DNA of 64,000 nucleotides from contig OZ059896.1 of NCBI GenBank assembly GCA_964057225.1, forward strand, positions 20,890,501 through 20,954,500, read 5' to 3'. Under the pieces are notes generated by a model that saw only the letters and a list, made by a program, of their open reading frames with translations, was not told the origin of the DNA and made no database searches. A program made the position numbers and the translations under genes. How positions within the stretch are numbered: position 1 is the first letter of the stretch; the number at the start of each line of letters is the position of its first letter. This DNA comes from Auanema rhodensis. Lineage: Eukaryota > Nematoda > Chromadorea > Rhabditida > Rhabditidae. Of this stretch, positions 28,401-43,173 are shown one piece after another.

Positions 28401-31400
28401 GAGAAACGCTTGATACAAAAATTAGTTATGATCGTTTGAAAAATGATGCATTAGTGTATGTTGAGTTTCCATGTACACTCAACATTGCTTCCAAAAACAT
28501 TTTGACAAAAATTTTTTCGAAAAATTTCAAAATAATTTAGCAAAAAGTAGATGTTTTTAGATTCCATTTTTTAAGGCAAAGACGATAAACAATGTTATTC
28601 AACGAAAAAATTAATTCTTCAGGGTGAAAATCGAGGATATAAGTGTGAACTTATATCAGTTGATATCTCGGTGCATTTTCAAGCTAGCGCAAATCTGATA
28701 ACACAGATCGACGCAGCTTAAAAATCCGCATCGAATGCACTATACTACATTGAGAAACGCTTGATACAAAAATTAGTTATGATCGTTTGAAAAATGATGC
28801 ATTAGTGTATGTTGAGTTTCCATGTACACTCAACATTGCTTCCAAAAACATTTTGACAAAAATTTTTTCGAAAAATTTCAGAATAATTTAGCAAAAAGTA
28901 GATGTTTTTAGATTCCTTTTTTTAAGGCAAAGACGATAGACAATGTTATTCAACGAAAAAATTAATTCTTCAGGGTGAAAATCGAGGATATAAGTGTGAA
29001 CTTATATCAGTTGATATCTCGGTGCATTTTCAAGCTAGCGCAAATCTGATAACACAGATCGACGCAGCTTAAAAATCCGCATCGAATGCACTATACTACA
29101 TTGAGAAACGCTTGATACAAAAATTAGTTATGATCGTTTGAAAAATGATGCATTAGTGTATGTTGAGTTTCCATGTACACTCAACATTGCTTCCAAAAAC
29201 ATTTTGACAAAAATTTTTTCGAAAAATTTCAAAATAATTTAGCAAAAAGTAGATGTTTTTAGATTCCATTTTTCAAGGCAAAGACGATAGACAATGTTAT
29301 TCAACGAAAAAATTAATTCTTCAGGGTGAAAATCGAGGATATAAGTGTGAACTTATATCAGTTGATATCTCGGTGCATTTTCAAGCTAGCGCAAATCTGA
29401 TAACACAGATCAACGCAGCTTAAAAATCCGCATCGAATGCACTATACTACATTGAGAAACGCTTGATACAAAAATTAGTTATGATCGTTTGAAAAATGAT
29501 GCATTAGTGTATGTTGAGTTTCCATGTACACTCAACATTGCTTCCAAAAACATTTTGACAAAAATTTTTTCGAAAAATTTCAAAATAATTTAGCAAAAAG
29601 TAGATGTTTTTAGATTCCATTTTTTAAGGCAAAGACGATAAACAATGTTATTCAACGAAAAAATTAATTCTTCAGGGTGAAAATCGAGGATATAAGTGTG
29701 AACTTATATCAGTTGATATCTCGGTGCATTTTCAAGCTAGCGCAAATCTGATAACACAGATCGACGCAGCTTAAAAATCCGCATCGAATGCACTATACTA
29801 CATTGAGAAACGCTTGATACAAAAATTAGTTATGATCGTTTGAAAAATGATGCATTAGTGTATGTTGAGTTTCCATGTACACTCAACATTGCTTCCAAAA
29901 ACATTTTGACAAAAATTTTTTCGAAAAATTTCAGAATAATTTAGCAAAAAGTAGATGTTTTTAGATTCCTTTTTTTAAGGCAAAGACGATAGACAATGTT
30001 ATTCAGCGAAAAAATTAATTCTTCAGGGTGAAAATCGAGGATATAAGTGTGAACTTATATCAGTTGATATCTCGGTGCATTTTCAAGCTAGCGCAAATCT
30101 GATAACACAGATCGACGCAGCTTAAAAATCCGCATCGAATGCACTATACTACATTGAGAAACGCTTGATACAAAAATTAGTTATGATCGTTTGAAAAATG
30201 ATGCATTAGTGTATGTTGAGTTTCCATGTACACTCAACATTGCTTCCAAAAACATTTTGACAAAAATTTTTTCGAAAAATTTCAAAATAATTTAGCAAAA
30301 AGTAGATGTTTTTAGATTCCATTTTTCAAGGCAAAGACGATAGACAATGTTATTCAACGAAAAAATTAATTCTTCAGGGTGAAAATCGAGGATATAAGTG
30401 TGAACTTATATCAGTTGATATCTCGGTGCATTTTCAAGCTAGCGCAAATCTGATAACACAGATCGACGCAGCTTAAAAATCCGCATCGAATGCACTATAC
30501 TACATTGAGAAACGCTTAATACACAAATTAGTTATGATCGTTTGAAAAATGATGCATTAGTGTATGTTGAGTTTCCATGTACACTCAACATTGCTTCCAA
30601 AAACAGTTTGACAAAAATTTTTTCGAAAAATTTCAAAATAATTTAGCAAAAAGTAGATGTTTTTAGATTTCTTTTTTCAAGGCAAAGACGATGGACAATG
30701 TTATTCAACGAAAAAATTAATTCTTCAGGGTGAAAATCGAGGATATAAGTGTGAACTTATATCAGTTGATATCTCGGTGCATTTTTAAGCTAGCGCAAAT
30801 CTGATAACACAGATCGACGCAGCTTAAAAATCCGCATCGAATGCACTATACTACATCAAGAAACGCTTGATACAAAAATTAGTTATGATCGTTTGAAAAA
30901 TGATGCATTAGTGTATGTTGAGTTTCCATGTACACTCAACATTGCTTCCAAAAACATTTTGACAAAAATTTTTTCGAAAAATTTCAAAATAATTCAGCAA
31001 GAAGTAGATGTTTTTAGATTTCTTTTTTCAAGGCAAAGACGATGGACAATGTTATTCAACGAAAAAATTAATTCTTCAGGGTGAAAATCGAGGATATAAG
31101 TGTGAACTTATATCAGTTGATATCTCGGTGCATTTTTAAGCTAGCGCAAATCTGATAACACAGATCGACGCAGCTTAAAAATCCGCATCGAATGCACTAT
31201 ACTACATTGAGAAACGCTTGATACAAAAATTAGTTATGATCGTTTGAAAAATGATGCATTAGTGTATGTTGAGTTTCCATGTACACTCAACATTGCTTCC
31301 AAAAACATTTTGACAAAAATTTTTTCGAAAAATTTCAAAATAATTTAGCAAAAAGTAGATGTTTTTAGATTCCATTTTTCAAGGCAAAGACGATAGACAA

Positions 31401-34400
31401 TGTTATTCAACGAAAAAATTAATTCTTCAGGGTGAAAATCGAGGATATATGTGTGAACTTATATCAGTTGATATCTCGGTGCATTTTTAAGCTAGCGCAA
31501 ATCTGATAACACAGTTCGACGCAGCTTAAAAATCCACATCGAATGCACTTTACTACATTGAGAAACGCTTGATACAAAAATTAGTTATGATCGTTTGAAA
31601 AATGATGCATTAGTGTATGTTGAGTTTCCATGTACACTCAACATTGCTTCCAAAAACATTTTGACAAAAATTTTTTCGAAAAATTTCAAAATAATTTAGC
31701 AAAAAGTAGATGTTTTTAGATTCCTTTTTTCAAGGCAAAGACGATAGACAATGTTATTCAACGAAAAAATTAATTCTTCAGGGTGAAAATCGAGGATATA
31801 AGTGTGAACTTATATCAGTTGATATCTCGGTGCATTTCTAAGCTAGCGCAAATCTGATAACACAGATCGACGCAGCTTAAAAATCCGCATCGAATGCACT
31901 ATACTACATTGAGAAACGCTTGATACAAAAATTAGTTATGATCGTTTGAAAAATGATGCATTAGTGTATGTTGAGTTTCCATGTACACTCAACATTGCTT
32001 CCAAAAACATTTTGACAAAAATTTTTTCGAAAAATTTCAAAATAATTTAGCAAAAAGTAGATGTTTTTAGATTCCATTTTTCAAGGCAAAGACGATAGAC
32101 AATGTTATTCAACGAAAAAATTAATTCTTCAGGGTGAAAATCGAGGATATAAGTGTGAACTTATATCAGTTGATATCTCGGTGCATTTTTAAGCTAGCGC
32201 AAATCTGATAACACAGATCGACGCAGCTTAAAAATCCGCATCGAATGCACTATACTACATTGAGAAACGCTTGATACAAAAATTAGTTATGATCGTTTGA
32301 AAAATGATGCATTAGTGTATGTTGAGTTTCCATGTACACTCAACATTGCTTCCAAAAACATTTTGACAAAAATTTTTTCGAAAAATTTCAAAATAATTTA
32401 GCAAAAAGTAGATGTTTTTAGATTCCATTTTTCAAGGCAAAGACGATAAACAATGTTATTCAACGAAAAAATTAATTCTTCAGGGTGAAAATCGAGGATA
32501 TAAGTGTGAACTTATATCAGTTGATATCTCGGTGCATTTTTAAGCTAGCGCAAATCTGATAACACAGATCGACGCAGCTTAAAAATCCGCATCGAATGCA
32601 CTATACTACATTGAGAAACGCTTGATACAAAAATTAGTTATGATCGTTTGAAAAATGATGCATTAGTGTATGTTGAGTTTCCATGTACACTCAACATTGC
32701 TTCCAAAAACATTTTGACAAAAATTTTTTCGAAAAATTTCAAAATAATTTAGCAAGAAGTAGATGTTTTTAGATTCCATTTTTTAAGGCAAAGACGATAG
32801 ACAATGTTATTCAACGAAAAAATTAATTCTTCAGGGTGAAAATCGAGGATATAAGTGTGAACTTATATCAGTTGATATCTCGGTGCATTTTCAAGCTAGC
32901 GCAAATCTGATAACACAGATCGACGCAGCTTAAAAATCCGCATCGAATGCACTATACTACATTGAGAAACGCTTGATACAAAAATTAGTTATGATCGTTT
33001 GAAAAATGATGCATTAGTGTATGTTGAGTTTCCATGTACACTCAACATTGCTTCCAAAAACATTTTGACAAAAATTTTTTCGAAAAATTTCAAAATAATT
33101 TAGCAAAAAGTAGATGTTTTTAGATTCCATTTTTCAAGGCAAAGACGATAGACAATGTTATTCAACGAAAAAATTAATTCTTCAGGGTGAAAATCGAGGA
33201 TATAAGTGTGAACTTATATCAGTTGATATCTCGGTGCATTTTCAAGCTAGCGCAAATCTGATAACACAGATCGACGCAGCTTAAAAATCCGCATCGAATG
33301 CACTATACTACATTGAGAAACGCTTGATACAAAAATTAGTTATGATCGTTTGAAAAATGATGCATTAGTGTATGTTGAGTTTCCATGTACACTCAACATT
33401 GCTTCCAAAAACATTTTGACAAAAATTTTTTCGAAAAATTTCAAAATAATTTAGCAAAAAGTAGATGTTTTTAGATTCCTTTTTTTAAGGCAAAGACGAT
33501 AGACAATGTTATTAAACGAAAAAATTAATTCTTCAGGGTGAAAATCGAGGATATAAGTGTGAACTTATATCAGTTGATATCTCGGTGCATTTTCAAGCTA
33601 GCGCAAATCTGATAACACAGATCGACGCAGCTTAAAAATCCGCATCGAATGCACTATACTACATTGAGAAACGCTTGATACAAAAATTAGTTATGATCGT
33701 TTGAAAAATGATGCATTAGTGTATGTTGAGTTTCCATGTACACTCAACATTGCTTCCAAAAACATTTTGACAAAAATTTTTTCGAAAAATTTCAAAATAA
33801 TTTAGCAAAAAGTAGATGTTTTTAGATTCCATTTTTCAAGGCAAAGACGATAGACAATGTTATTCAACGAAAAAATTAATTCTTCAGGGTGAAAATCGAG
33901 GATATAAGTGTGAACTTATATCAGTTGATATCTCGGTGCATTTTCAAGCTAGCGCAAATCTGATAACACAGATCGACGCAGCTTAAAAATCCGCATCGAA
34001 TGCACTATACTACATTGAGAAACGCTTGATACAAAAATTAGTTATGATCGTTTGAAAAATGATGCATTAGTGTATGTTGAGTTTCCATGTACACTCAACA
34101 TTGCTTCCAAAAACATTTTGACAAAAATTTTTTCGAAAAATTTCAAAATAATTTAGCAAGAAGTAGATGTTTTTAGATTTCTTTTTTCAAGGCAAAGACG
34201 GTGGACAATGTTATTCAACGAAAAAATTAATTCTTCAGGGTGAAAATCGAGGATATAAGTGTGAACTTATATCAGTTGATATCTCGGTGCATTTTTAAGC
34301 TAGCGCAAATCTGATAACACAGATCGACGCAGCTTAAAAATCCGCATCGAATGCACTATACTACATTGAGAAACGCTTGATACAAAAATTAGTTATGATC

Positions 34401-37400
34401 GTTTGAAAAATGATGCATTAGTGTATGTTGAGTTTCCATGTACACTCAACATTGCTTCCAAAAACATTTTGACAAAAATTTTTTCGAAAAATTTCAAAAT
34501 AATTTAGCAAAAAGTAGATGTTTTTAGATTCCTTTTTTTAAGGCAAAGACGATAGACAATGTTATTAAACGAAAAAATTAATTCTTCAGGGTGAAAATCG
34601 AGGATATAAGTGTGAACTTATATCAGTTGATATCTCGGTGCATTTTCAAGCTAGCGCAAATCTGATAACACAGATCGACGCAGCTTAAAAATCCGCATCG
34701 AATGCACTATACTACATTGAGAAACGCTTGATACAAAAATTAGTTATGATCGTTTGAAAAATGATGCATTAGTGTATGTTGAGTTTCCATGTACACTCAA
34801 CATTGCTTCCAAAAACATTTTGACAAAAATTTTTTCGAAAAATTTCAAAATAATTTAGCAAAAAGTAGATGTTTTTAGATTCCATTTTTCAAGGCAAAGA
34901 CGATAGACAATGTTATTCAACGAAAAAATTAATTCTTCAGGGTGAAAATCGAGGATATAAGTGTGAACTTATATCAGTTGATATCTCGGTGCATTTTCAA
35001 GCTAGCGCAAATCTGATAACACAGATCGACGCAGCTTAAAAATCCGCATCGAATGCACTATACTACATTGAGAAACGCTTGATACAAAAATTAGTTATGA
35101 TCGTTTGAAAAATGATGCATTAGTGTATGTTGAGTTTCCATGTACACTCAACATTGCTTCCAAAAACATTTTGACAAAAATTTTTTCGAAAAATTTCAAA
35201 ATAATTTAGCAAGAAGTAGATGTTTTTAGATTTCTTTTTTCAAGGCAAAGACGGTGGACAATGTTATTCAACGAAAAAATTAATTCTTCAGGGTGAAAAT
35301 CGAGGATATAAGTGTGAACTTATATCAGTTGATATCTCGGTGCATTTTTAAGCTAGCGCAAATCTGATAACACAGATCGACGCAGCTTAAAAATCCGCAT
35401 CGAATGCACTATACTACATTGAGAAACGCTTGATACAAAAATTAGTTATGATCGTTTGAAAAATGATGCATTAGTGTATGTTGAGTTTCCATGTACACTC
35501 AACATTGCTTCCAAAAACATTTTGACAAAAATTTTTTCGAAAAATTTCAAAATAATTTAGCAAAAAGTAGATGTTTTTAGATTCCATTTTTCAAGGCAAA
35601 GACGATAGACAATGTTATTCAACGAAAAAATTAATTCTTCAGGGTGAAAATCGAGGATATAAGTGTGAACTTATATCAGTTGATATCTCGGTGCATTTTC
35701 AAGCTAGCGCAAATCTGATAACACAGATCGACGCAGCTTAAAAATCCGCATCGAATGCACTATACTACATTGAGAAACGCTTGATACAAAAATTAGTTAT
35801 GATCGTTTGAAAAATGATGCATTAGTGTATGTTGAGTTTCCATGTACACTCAACATTGCTTCCAAAAACATTTTGACAAAAATTTTTTCGAAAAATTTCA
35901 AAATAATTTAGCAAAAAGTAGATGTTTTTAGATTCCATTTTTCAAGGCAAAGACGATAGACAATGTTATTCAACGAAAAAATTAATTCTTCAGGGTGAAA
36001 ATCGAGGATATAAGTGTGAACTTATATCAGTTGATATCTCGGTGCATTTTCAAGCTAGCGCAAATCTGATAACACAGATCGACGCAGCTTAAAAATCCGC
36101 ATCGAATGCACTATACTACATTGAGAAACGCTTGATACAAAAATTAGTTATGATCGTTTGAAAAATGATGCATTAGTGTATGTTGAGTTTCCATGTACAC
36201 TCAACATTGCTTCCAAAAACATTTTGACAAAAATTTTTTCGAAAAATTTCAAAATAATTTAGCAAAAAGTAGATGTTTTTAGATTCCATTTTTTAAGGCA
36301 AAGACGATAAACAATGTTATTCAACGAAAAAATTAATTCTTCAGGGTGAAAATCGAGGATATAAGTGTGAACTTATATCAGTTGATATCTCGGTGCATTT
36401 TCAAGCTAGCGCAAATCTGATAACACAGATCGACGCAGCTTAAAAATCCGCATCGAATGCACTATACTACATTGAGAAACGCTTGATACAAAAATTAGTT
36501 ATGATCGTTTGAAAAATGATGCATTAGTGTATGTTGAGTTTCCATGTACACTCAACATTGCTTCCAAAAACATTTTGACAAAAATTTTTTCGAAAAATTT
36601 CAGAATAATTTAGCAAAAAGTAGATGTTTTTAGATTCCTTTTTTTAAGGCAAAGACGATAGACAATGTTATTCAACGAAAAAATTAATTCTTCAGGGTGA
36701 AAATCGAGGATATAAGTGTGAACTTATATCAGTTGATATCTCGGTGCATTTTCAAGCTAGCGCAAATCTGATAACACAGATCGACGCAGCTTAAAAATCC
36801 GCATCGAATGCACTATACTACATTGAGAAACGCTTGATACAAAAATTAGTTATGATCGTTTGAAAAATGATGCATTAGTGTATGTTGAGTTTCCATGTAC
36901 ACTCAACATTGCTTCCAAAAACATTTTGACAAAAATTTTTTCGAAAAATTTCAAAATAATTTAGCAAAAAGTAGATGTTTTTAGATTCCATTTTTCAAGG
37001 CAAAGACGATAGACAATGTTATTCAACGAAAAAATTAATTCTTCAGGGTGAAAATCGAGGATATAAGTGTGAACTTATATCAGTTGATATCTCGGTGCAT
37101 TTTCAAGCTAGCGCAAATCTGATAACACAGATCGACGCAGCTTAAAAATCCGCATCGAATGCACTATACTACATTGAGAAACGCTTGATACAAAAATTAG
37201 TTATGATCGTTTGAAAAATGATGCATTAGTGTATGTTGAGTTTCCATGTACACTCAACATTGCTTCCAAAAACATTTTGACAAAAATTTTTTCGAAAAAT
37301 TTCAAAATAATTTAGCAAAAAGTAGATGTTTTTAGATTCCATTTTTCAAGGCAAAGACGATAAACAATGTTATTCAACGAAAAAATTAATTTTTCAGGGT

Positions 37401-38961
37401 GAAAATCGAGGATATAAGTGTGAACTTATATCAGTTGATATCTCGGTGCATTTTCAAGCTAGCGCAAATCTGATAACACAGATCGACGCAGCTTAAAAAT
37501 CCGCATCGAATGCACTATACTACATTGAGAAACGCTTGATACAAAAATTAGTTATGATCGTTTGAAAAATGATGCATTAGTGTATGTTGAGTTTCCATGT
37601 ACACTCAACATTGCTTCCAAAAACATTTTGACAAAAATTTTTTCGAAAAATTTCAAAATAATTTAGCAAGAAGTAGATGTTTTTAGATTTCTTTTTTCAA
37701 GGCAAAGACGGTGGACAATGTTATTCAACGAAAAAATTAATTCTTCAGGGTGAAAATCGAGGATATAAGTGTGAACTTATATCAGTTGATATCTCGGTGC
37801 ATTTTTAAGCTAGCGCAAATCTGATAACACAGATCGACGCAGCTTAAAAATCCGCATCGAATGCACTATACTACATTGAGAAACGCTTGATACAAAAATT
37901 AGTTATGATCGTTTGAAAAATGATGCATTAGTGTATGTTGAGTTTCCATGTACACTCAACATTGCTTCCAAAAACATTTTGACAAAAATTTTTTCGAAAA
38001 ATTTCAAAATAATTTAGCAAAAAGTAGATGTTTTTAGATTCCTTTTTTTAAGGCAAAGACGATAGACAATGTTATTAAACGAAAAAATTAATTCTTCAGG
38101 GTGAAAATCGAGGATATAAGTGTGAACTTATATCAGTTGATATCTCGGTGCATTTTCAAGCTAGCGCAAATCTGATAACACAGATCGACGCAGCTTAAAA
38201 ATCCGCATCGAATGCACTATACTACATTGAGAAACGCTTGATACAAAAATTAGTTATGATCGTTTGAAAAATGATGCATTAGTGTATGTTGAGTTTCCAT
38301 GTACACTCAACATTGCTTCCAAAAACATTTTGACAAAAATTTTTTCGAAAAATTTCAAAATAATTTAGCAAAAAGTAGATGTTTTTAGATTCCATTTTTC
38401 AAGGCAAAGACGATAGACAATGTTATTCAACGAAAAAATTAATTCTTCAGGGTGAAAATCGAGGATATAAGTGTGAACTTATATCAGTTGATATCTCGGT
38501 GCATTTTCAAGCTAGCGCAAATCTGATAACACAGATCGACGCAGCTTAAAAATCCGCATCGAATGCACTATACTACATTGAGAAACGCTTGATACAAAAA
38601 TTAGTTATGATCGTTTGAAAAATGATGCATTAGTGTATGTTGAGTTTCCATGTACACTCAACATTGCTTCCAAAAACATTTTGACAAAAATTTTTTCGAA
38701 AAATTTCAAAATAATTTAGCAAGAAGTAGATGTTTTTAGATTTCTTTTTTCAAGGCAAAGACGGTGGACAATGTTATTCAACGAAAAAATTAATTCTTCA
38801 GGGTGAAAATCGAGGATATAAGTGTGAACTTATATCAGTTGATATCTCGGTGCATTTTTAAGCTAGCGCAAATCTGATAACACAGATCGACGCAGCTTAA
38901 AAATCCGCATCGAATGCACTATACTACATTGAGAAACGCTTGATACAAAAATTAGTTATGA
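22465..38961 (+). repeat. Transition zone (units 65-111, mixed C249 and T249)
   Basis: From unit 65 onward C249 monomers dominate, but single left-type monomers reappear at units 70, 73, 78, 98, 101, 108 and 111, and a run of them at units 88-93. Units 70, 98, 101, 108 and 111 share G113, G154, G156 and T249 (read as CGGTGG at p152-157). After unit 111 I see no further T249 monomer. This patchwork is what repeated unequal exchange or gene conversion across a boundary between two subfamilies would leave. The zone contains nothing but 351-bp monomers. Confidence 0.8.
25624..29133 (+). repeat. Tandem duplication of a 5-monomer block (units 74-78, 79-83)
   Basis: Units 75 and 80 share A122 (TAGATATTTTTAG), seen only in these two. 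Units 77 and 82 share T141 with A157. Units 78 and 83 share G99. The 1755-bp block was copied in tandem, but units 78 and 83 differ after p99: unit 78 continues as a left-type monomer (T133, T135, G156, T249) and unit 83 as a right-type one. Confidence 0.8.
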
Positions 38962-41067
38962 TCGTTTGAAAAATGATGCATTAGTGTATGTTGAGTTTCC
39001 ATGTACACTCAACATTGCTTCCAAAAACATTTTGACAAAAATTTTTTCGAAAAATTTCAAAATAATTTAGCAAAAAGTAGATGTTTTTAGATTCCATTTT
39101 TCAAGGCAAAGACGATAGACAATGTTATTCAACGAAAAAATTAATTCTTCAGGGTGAAAATCGAGGATATAAGTGTGAACTTATATCAGTTGATATCTCG
39201 GTGCATTTTCAAGCTAGCGCAAATCTGATAACACAGATCGACGCAGCTTAAAAATCCGCATCGAATGCACTATACTACATTGAGAAACGCTTGATACAAA
39301 AATTAGTTATGATCGTTTGAAAAATGATGCATTAGTGTATGTTGAGTTTCCATGTACACTCAACATTGCTTCCAAAAACATTTTGACAAAAATTTTTTCG
39401 AAAAATTTCAAAATAATTTAGCAAAAAGTAGATGTTTTTAGATTCCATTTTTCAAGGCAAAGACGATAGACAATGTTATTCAACGAAAAAATTAATTCTT
39501 CAGGGTGAAAATCGAGGATATAAGTGTGAACTTATATCAGTTGATATCTCGGTGCATTTTCAAGCTAGCGCAAATCTGATAACACAGATCGACGCAGCTT
39601 AAAAATCCGCATCGAATGCACTATACTACATTGAGAAACGCTTGATACAAAAATTAGTTATGATCGTTTGAAAAATGATGCATTAGTGTATGTTGAGTTT
39701 CCATGTACACTCAACATTGCTTCCAAAAACATTTTGACAAAAATTTTTTCGAAAAATTTCAAAATAATTTAGCAAAAAGTAGATGTTTTTAGATTCCATT
39801 TTTTAAGGCAAAGACGATAAACAATGTTATTCAACGAAAAAATTAATTCTTCAGGGTGAAAATCGAGGATATAAGTGTGAACTTATATCAGTTGATATCT
39901 CGGTGCATTTTCAAGCTAGCGCAAATCTGATAACACAGATCGACGCAGCTTAAAAATCCGCATCGAATGCACTATACTACATTGAGAAACGCTTGATACA
40001 AAAATTAGTTATGATCGTTTGAAAAATGATGCATTAGTGTATGTTGAGTTTCCATGTACACTCAACATTGCTTCCAAAAACATTTTGACAAAAATTTTTT
40101 CGAAAAATTTCAGAATAATTTAGCAAAAAGTAGATGTTTTTAGATTCCTTTTTTTAAGGCAAAGACGATAGACAATGTTATTCAACGAAAAAATTAATTC
40201 TTCAGGGTGAAAATCGAGGATATAAGTGTGAACTTATATCAGTTGATATCTCGGTGCATTTTCAAGCTAGCGCAAATCTGATAACACAGATCGACGCAGC
40301 TTAAAAATCCGCATCGAATGCACTATACTACATTGAGAAACGCTTGATACAAAAATTAGTTATGATCGTTTGAAAAATGATGCATTAGTGTATGTTGAGT
40401 TTCCATGTACACTCAACATTGCTTCCAAAAACATTTTGACAAAAATTTTTTCGAAAAATTTCAAAATAATTTAGCAAAAAGTAGATGTTTTTAGATTCCA
40501 TTTTTCAAGGCAAAGACGATAGACAATGTTATTCAACGAAAAAATTAATTCTTCAGGGTGAAAATCGAGGATATAAGTGTGAACTTATATCAGTTGATAT
40601 CTCGGTGCATTTTCAAGCTAGCGCAAATCTGATAACACAGATCGACGCAGCTTAAAAATCCGCATCGAATGCACTATACTACATTGAGAAACGCTTGATA
40701 CAAAAATTAGTTATGATCGTTTGAAAAATGATGCATTAGTGTATGTTGAGTTTCCATGTACACTCAACATTGCTTCCAAAAACATTTTGACAAAAATTTT
40801 TTCGAAAAATTTCAAAATAATTTAGCAAAAAGTAGATGTTTTTAGATTCCATTTTTCAAGGCAAAGACGATAAACAATGTTATTCAACGAAAAAATTAAT
40901 TTTTCAGGGTGAAAATCGAGGATATAAGTGTGAACTTATATCAGTTGATATCTCGGTGCATTTTCAAGCTAGCGCAAATCTGATAACACAGATCGACGCA
41001 GCTTAAAAATCCGCATCGAATGCACTATACTACATTGAGAAACGCTTGATACAAAAATTAGTTATGA
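34048..41067 (+). repeat. Tandem duplication of a 10-monomer block, 3510 bp (units 98-107, 108-117)
   Basis: The ordered subfamily marks are the same in both copies: CGGTGG; T135/T141 with A169 (ATTAAACG); consensus; CGGTGG; consensus; consensus; T141 with A157; G99 with T135/T141; consensus; A157 with T186 (AATTTTTCAGG). I saw no difference between the copies by eye, so the event is recent or an assembly effect. Confidence 0.88.
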
Positions 41068-43173
41068 TCGTTTGAAAAATGATGCATTAGTGTATGTTGA
41101 GTTTCCATGTACACTCAACATTGCTTCCAAAAACATTTTGACAAAAATTTTTTCGAAAAATTTCAGAATAATTTAGCAAAAAGTAGATGTTTTTAGATTC
41201 CATTTTTCAAGGCAAAGACGATAGACAATGTTATTCAACGAAAAAATTAATTCTTCAGGGTGAAAATCGAGGATATAAGTGTGAACTTATATCAGTTGAT
41301 ATCTCGGTGCATTTTCAAGCTAGCGCAAATCTGATAACACAGATCGACGCAGCTTAAAAATCCGCATCGAATGCACTATACTACATTGAGAAACGCTTGA
41401 TACAAAAATTAGTTATGATCGTTTGAAAAATGATGCATTAGTGTATGTTGAGTTTCCATGTACACTCAACATTGCTTCCAAAAACATTTTGACAAAAATT
41501 TTTTCGAAAAATTTCAAAATAATTTAGCAAAAAGTAGATGTTTTTAGATTCCATTTTTCAAGGCAAAGACGATAGACAATGTTATTCAACGAAAAAATTA
41601 ATTCTTCAGGGTGAAAATCGAGGATATAAGTGTGAACTTATATCAGTTGATATCTCGGTGCATTTTCAAGCTAGCGCAAATCTGATAACACAGATCGACG
41701 CAGCTTAAAAATCCGCATCGAATGCACTATACTACATTGAGAAACGCTTGATACAAAAATTAGTTATGATCGTTTGAAAAATGATGCATTAGTGTATGTT
41801 GAGTTTCCATGTACACTCAACATTGCTTCCAAAAACATTTTGACAAAAATTTTTTCGAAAAATTTCAAAATAATTTAGCAAAAAGTAGATGTTTTTAGAT
41901 TCCATTTTTCAAGGCAAAGACGATAGACAATGTTATTCAACGAAAAAATTAATTCTTCAGGGTGAAAATCGAGGATATAAGTGTGAACTTATATCAGTTG
42001 ATATCTCGGTGCATTTTCAAGCTAGCGCAAATCTGATAACACAGATCGACGCAGCTTAAAAATCCGCATCGAATGCACTATACTACATTGAGAAACGCTT
42101 GATACAAAAATTAGTTATGATCGTTTGAAAAATGATGCATTAGTGTATGTTGAGTTTCCATGTACACTCAACATTGCTTCCAAAAACATTTTGACAAAAA
42201 TTTTTTCGAAAAATTTCAAAATAATTTAGCAAAAAGTAGATGTTTTTAGATTCCATTTTTTAAGGCAAAGACGATAAACAATGTTATTCAACGAAAAAAT
42301 TAATTCTTCAGGGTGAAAATCGAGGATATAAGTGTGAACTTATATCAGTTGATATCTCGGTGCATTTTCAAGCTAGCGCAAATCTGATAACACAGATCGA
42401 CGCAGCTTAAAAATCCGCATCGAATGCACTATACTACATTGAGAAACGCTTGATACAAAAATTAGTTATGATCGTTTGAAAAATGATGCATTAGTGTATG
42501 TTGAGTTTCCATGTACACTCAACATTGCTTCCAAAAACATTTTGACAAAAATTTTTTCGAAAAATTTCAGAATAATTTAGCAAAAAGTAGATGTTTTTAG
42601 ATTCCTTTTTTTAAGGCAAAGACGATAGACAATGTTATTCAACGAAAAAATTAATTCTTCAGGGTGAAAATCGAGGATATAAGTGTGAACTTATATCAGT
42701 TGATATCTCGGTGCATTTTCAAGCTAGCGCAAATCTGATAACACAGATCGACGCAGCTTAAAAATCCGCATCGAATGCACTATACTACATTGAGAAACGC
42801 TTGATACAAAAATTAGTTATGATCGTTTGAAAAATGATGCATTAGTGTATGTTGAGTTTCCATGTACACTCAACATTGCTTCCAAAAACATTTTGACAAA
42901 AATTTTTTCGAAAAATTTCAAAATAATTTAGCAAAAAGTAGATGTTTTTAGATTCCATTTTTCAAGGCAAAGACGATAGACAATGTTATTCAACGAAAAA
43001 ATTAATTCTTCAGGGTGAAAATCGAGGATATAAGTGTGAACTTATATCAGTTGATATCTCGGTGCATTTTCAAGCTAGCGCAAATCTGATAACACAGATC
43101 GACGCAGCTTAAAAATCCGCATCGAATGCACTATACTACATTGAGAAACGCTTGATACAAAAATTAGTTATGA

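Noticed and set aside
20012-31084. 63-codon open frames at 20012-20203, 25277-25468 and 30893-31084 as genes
   Set aside because: They begin with TTG, have identical sequence because the same monomer subfamily recurs, and show no domain, start signal or conserved context.
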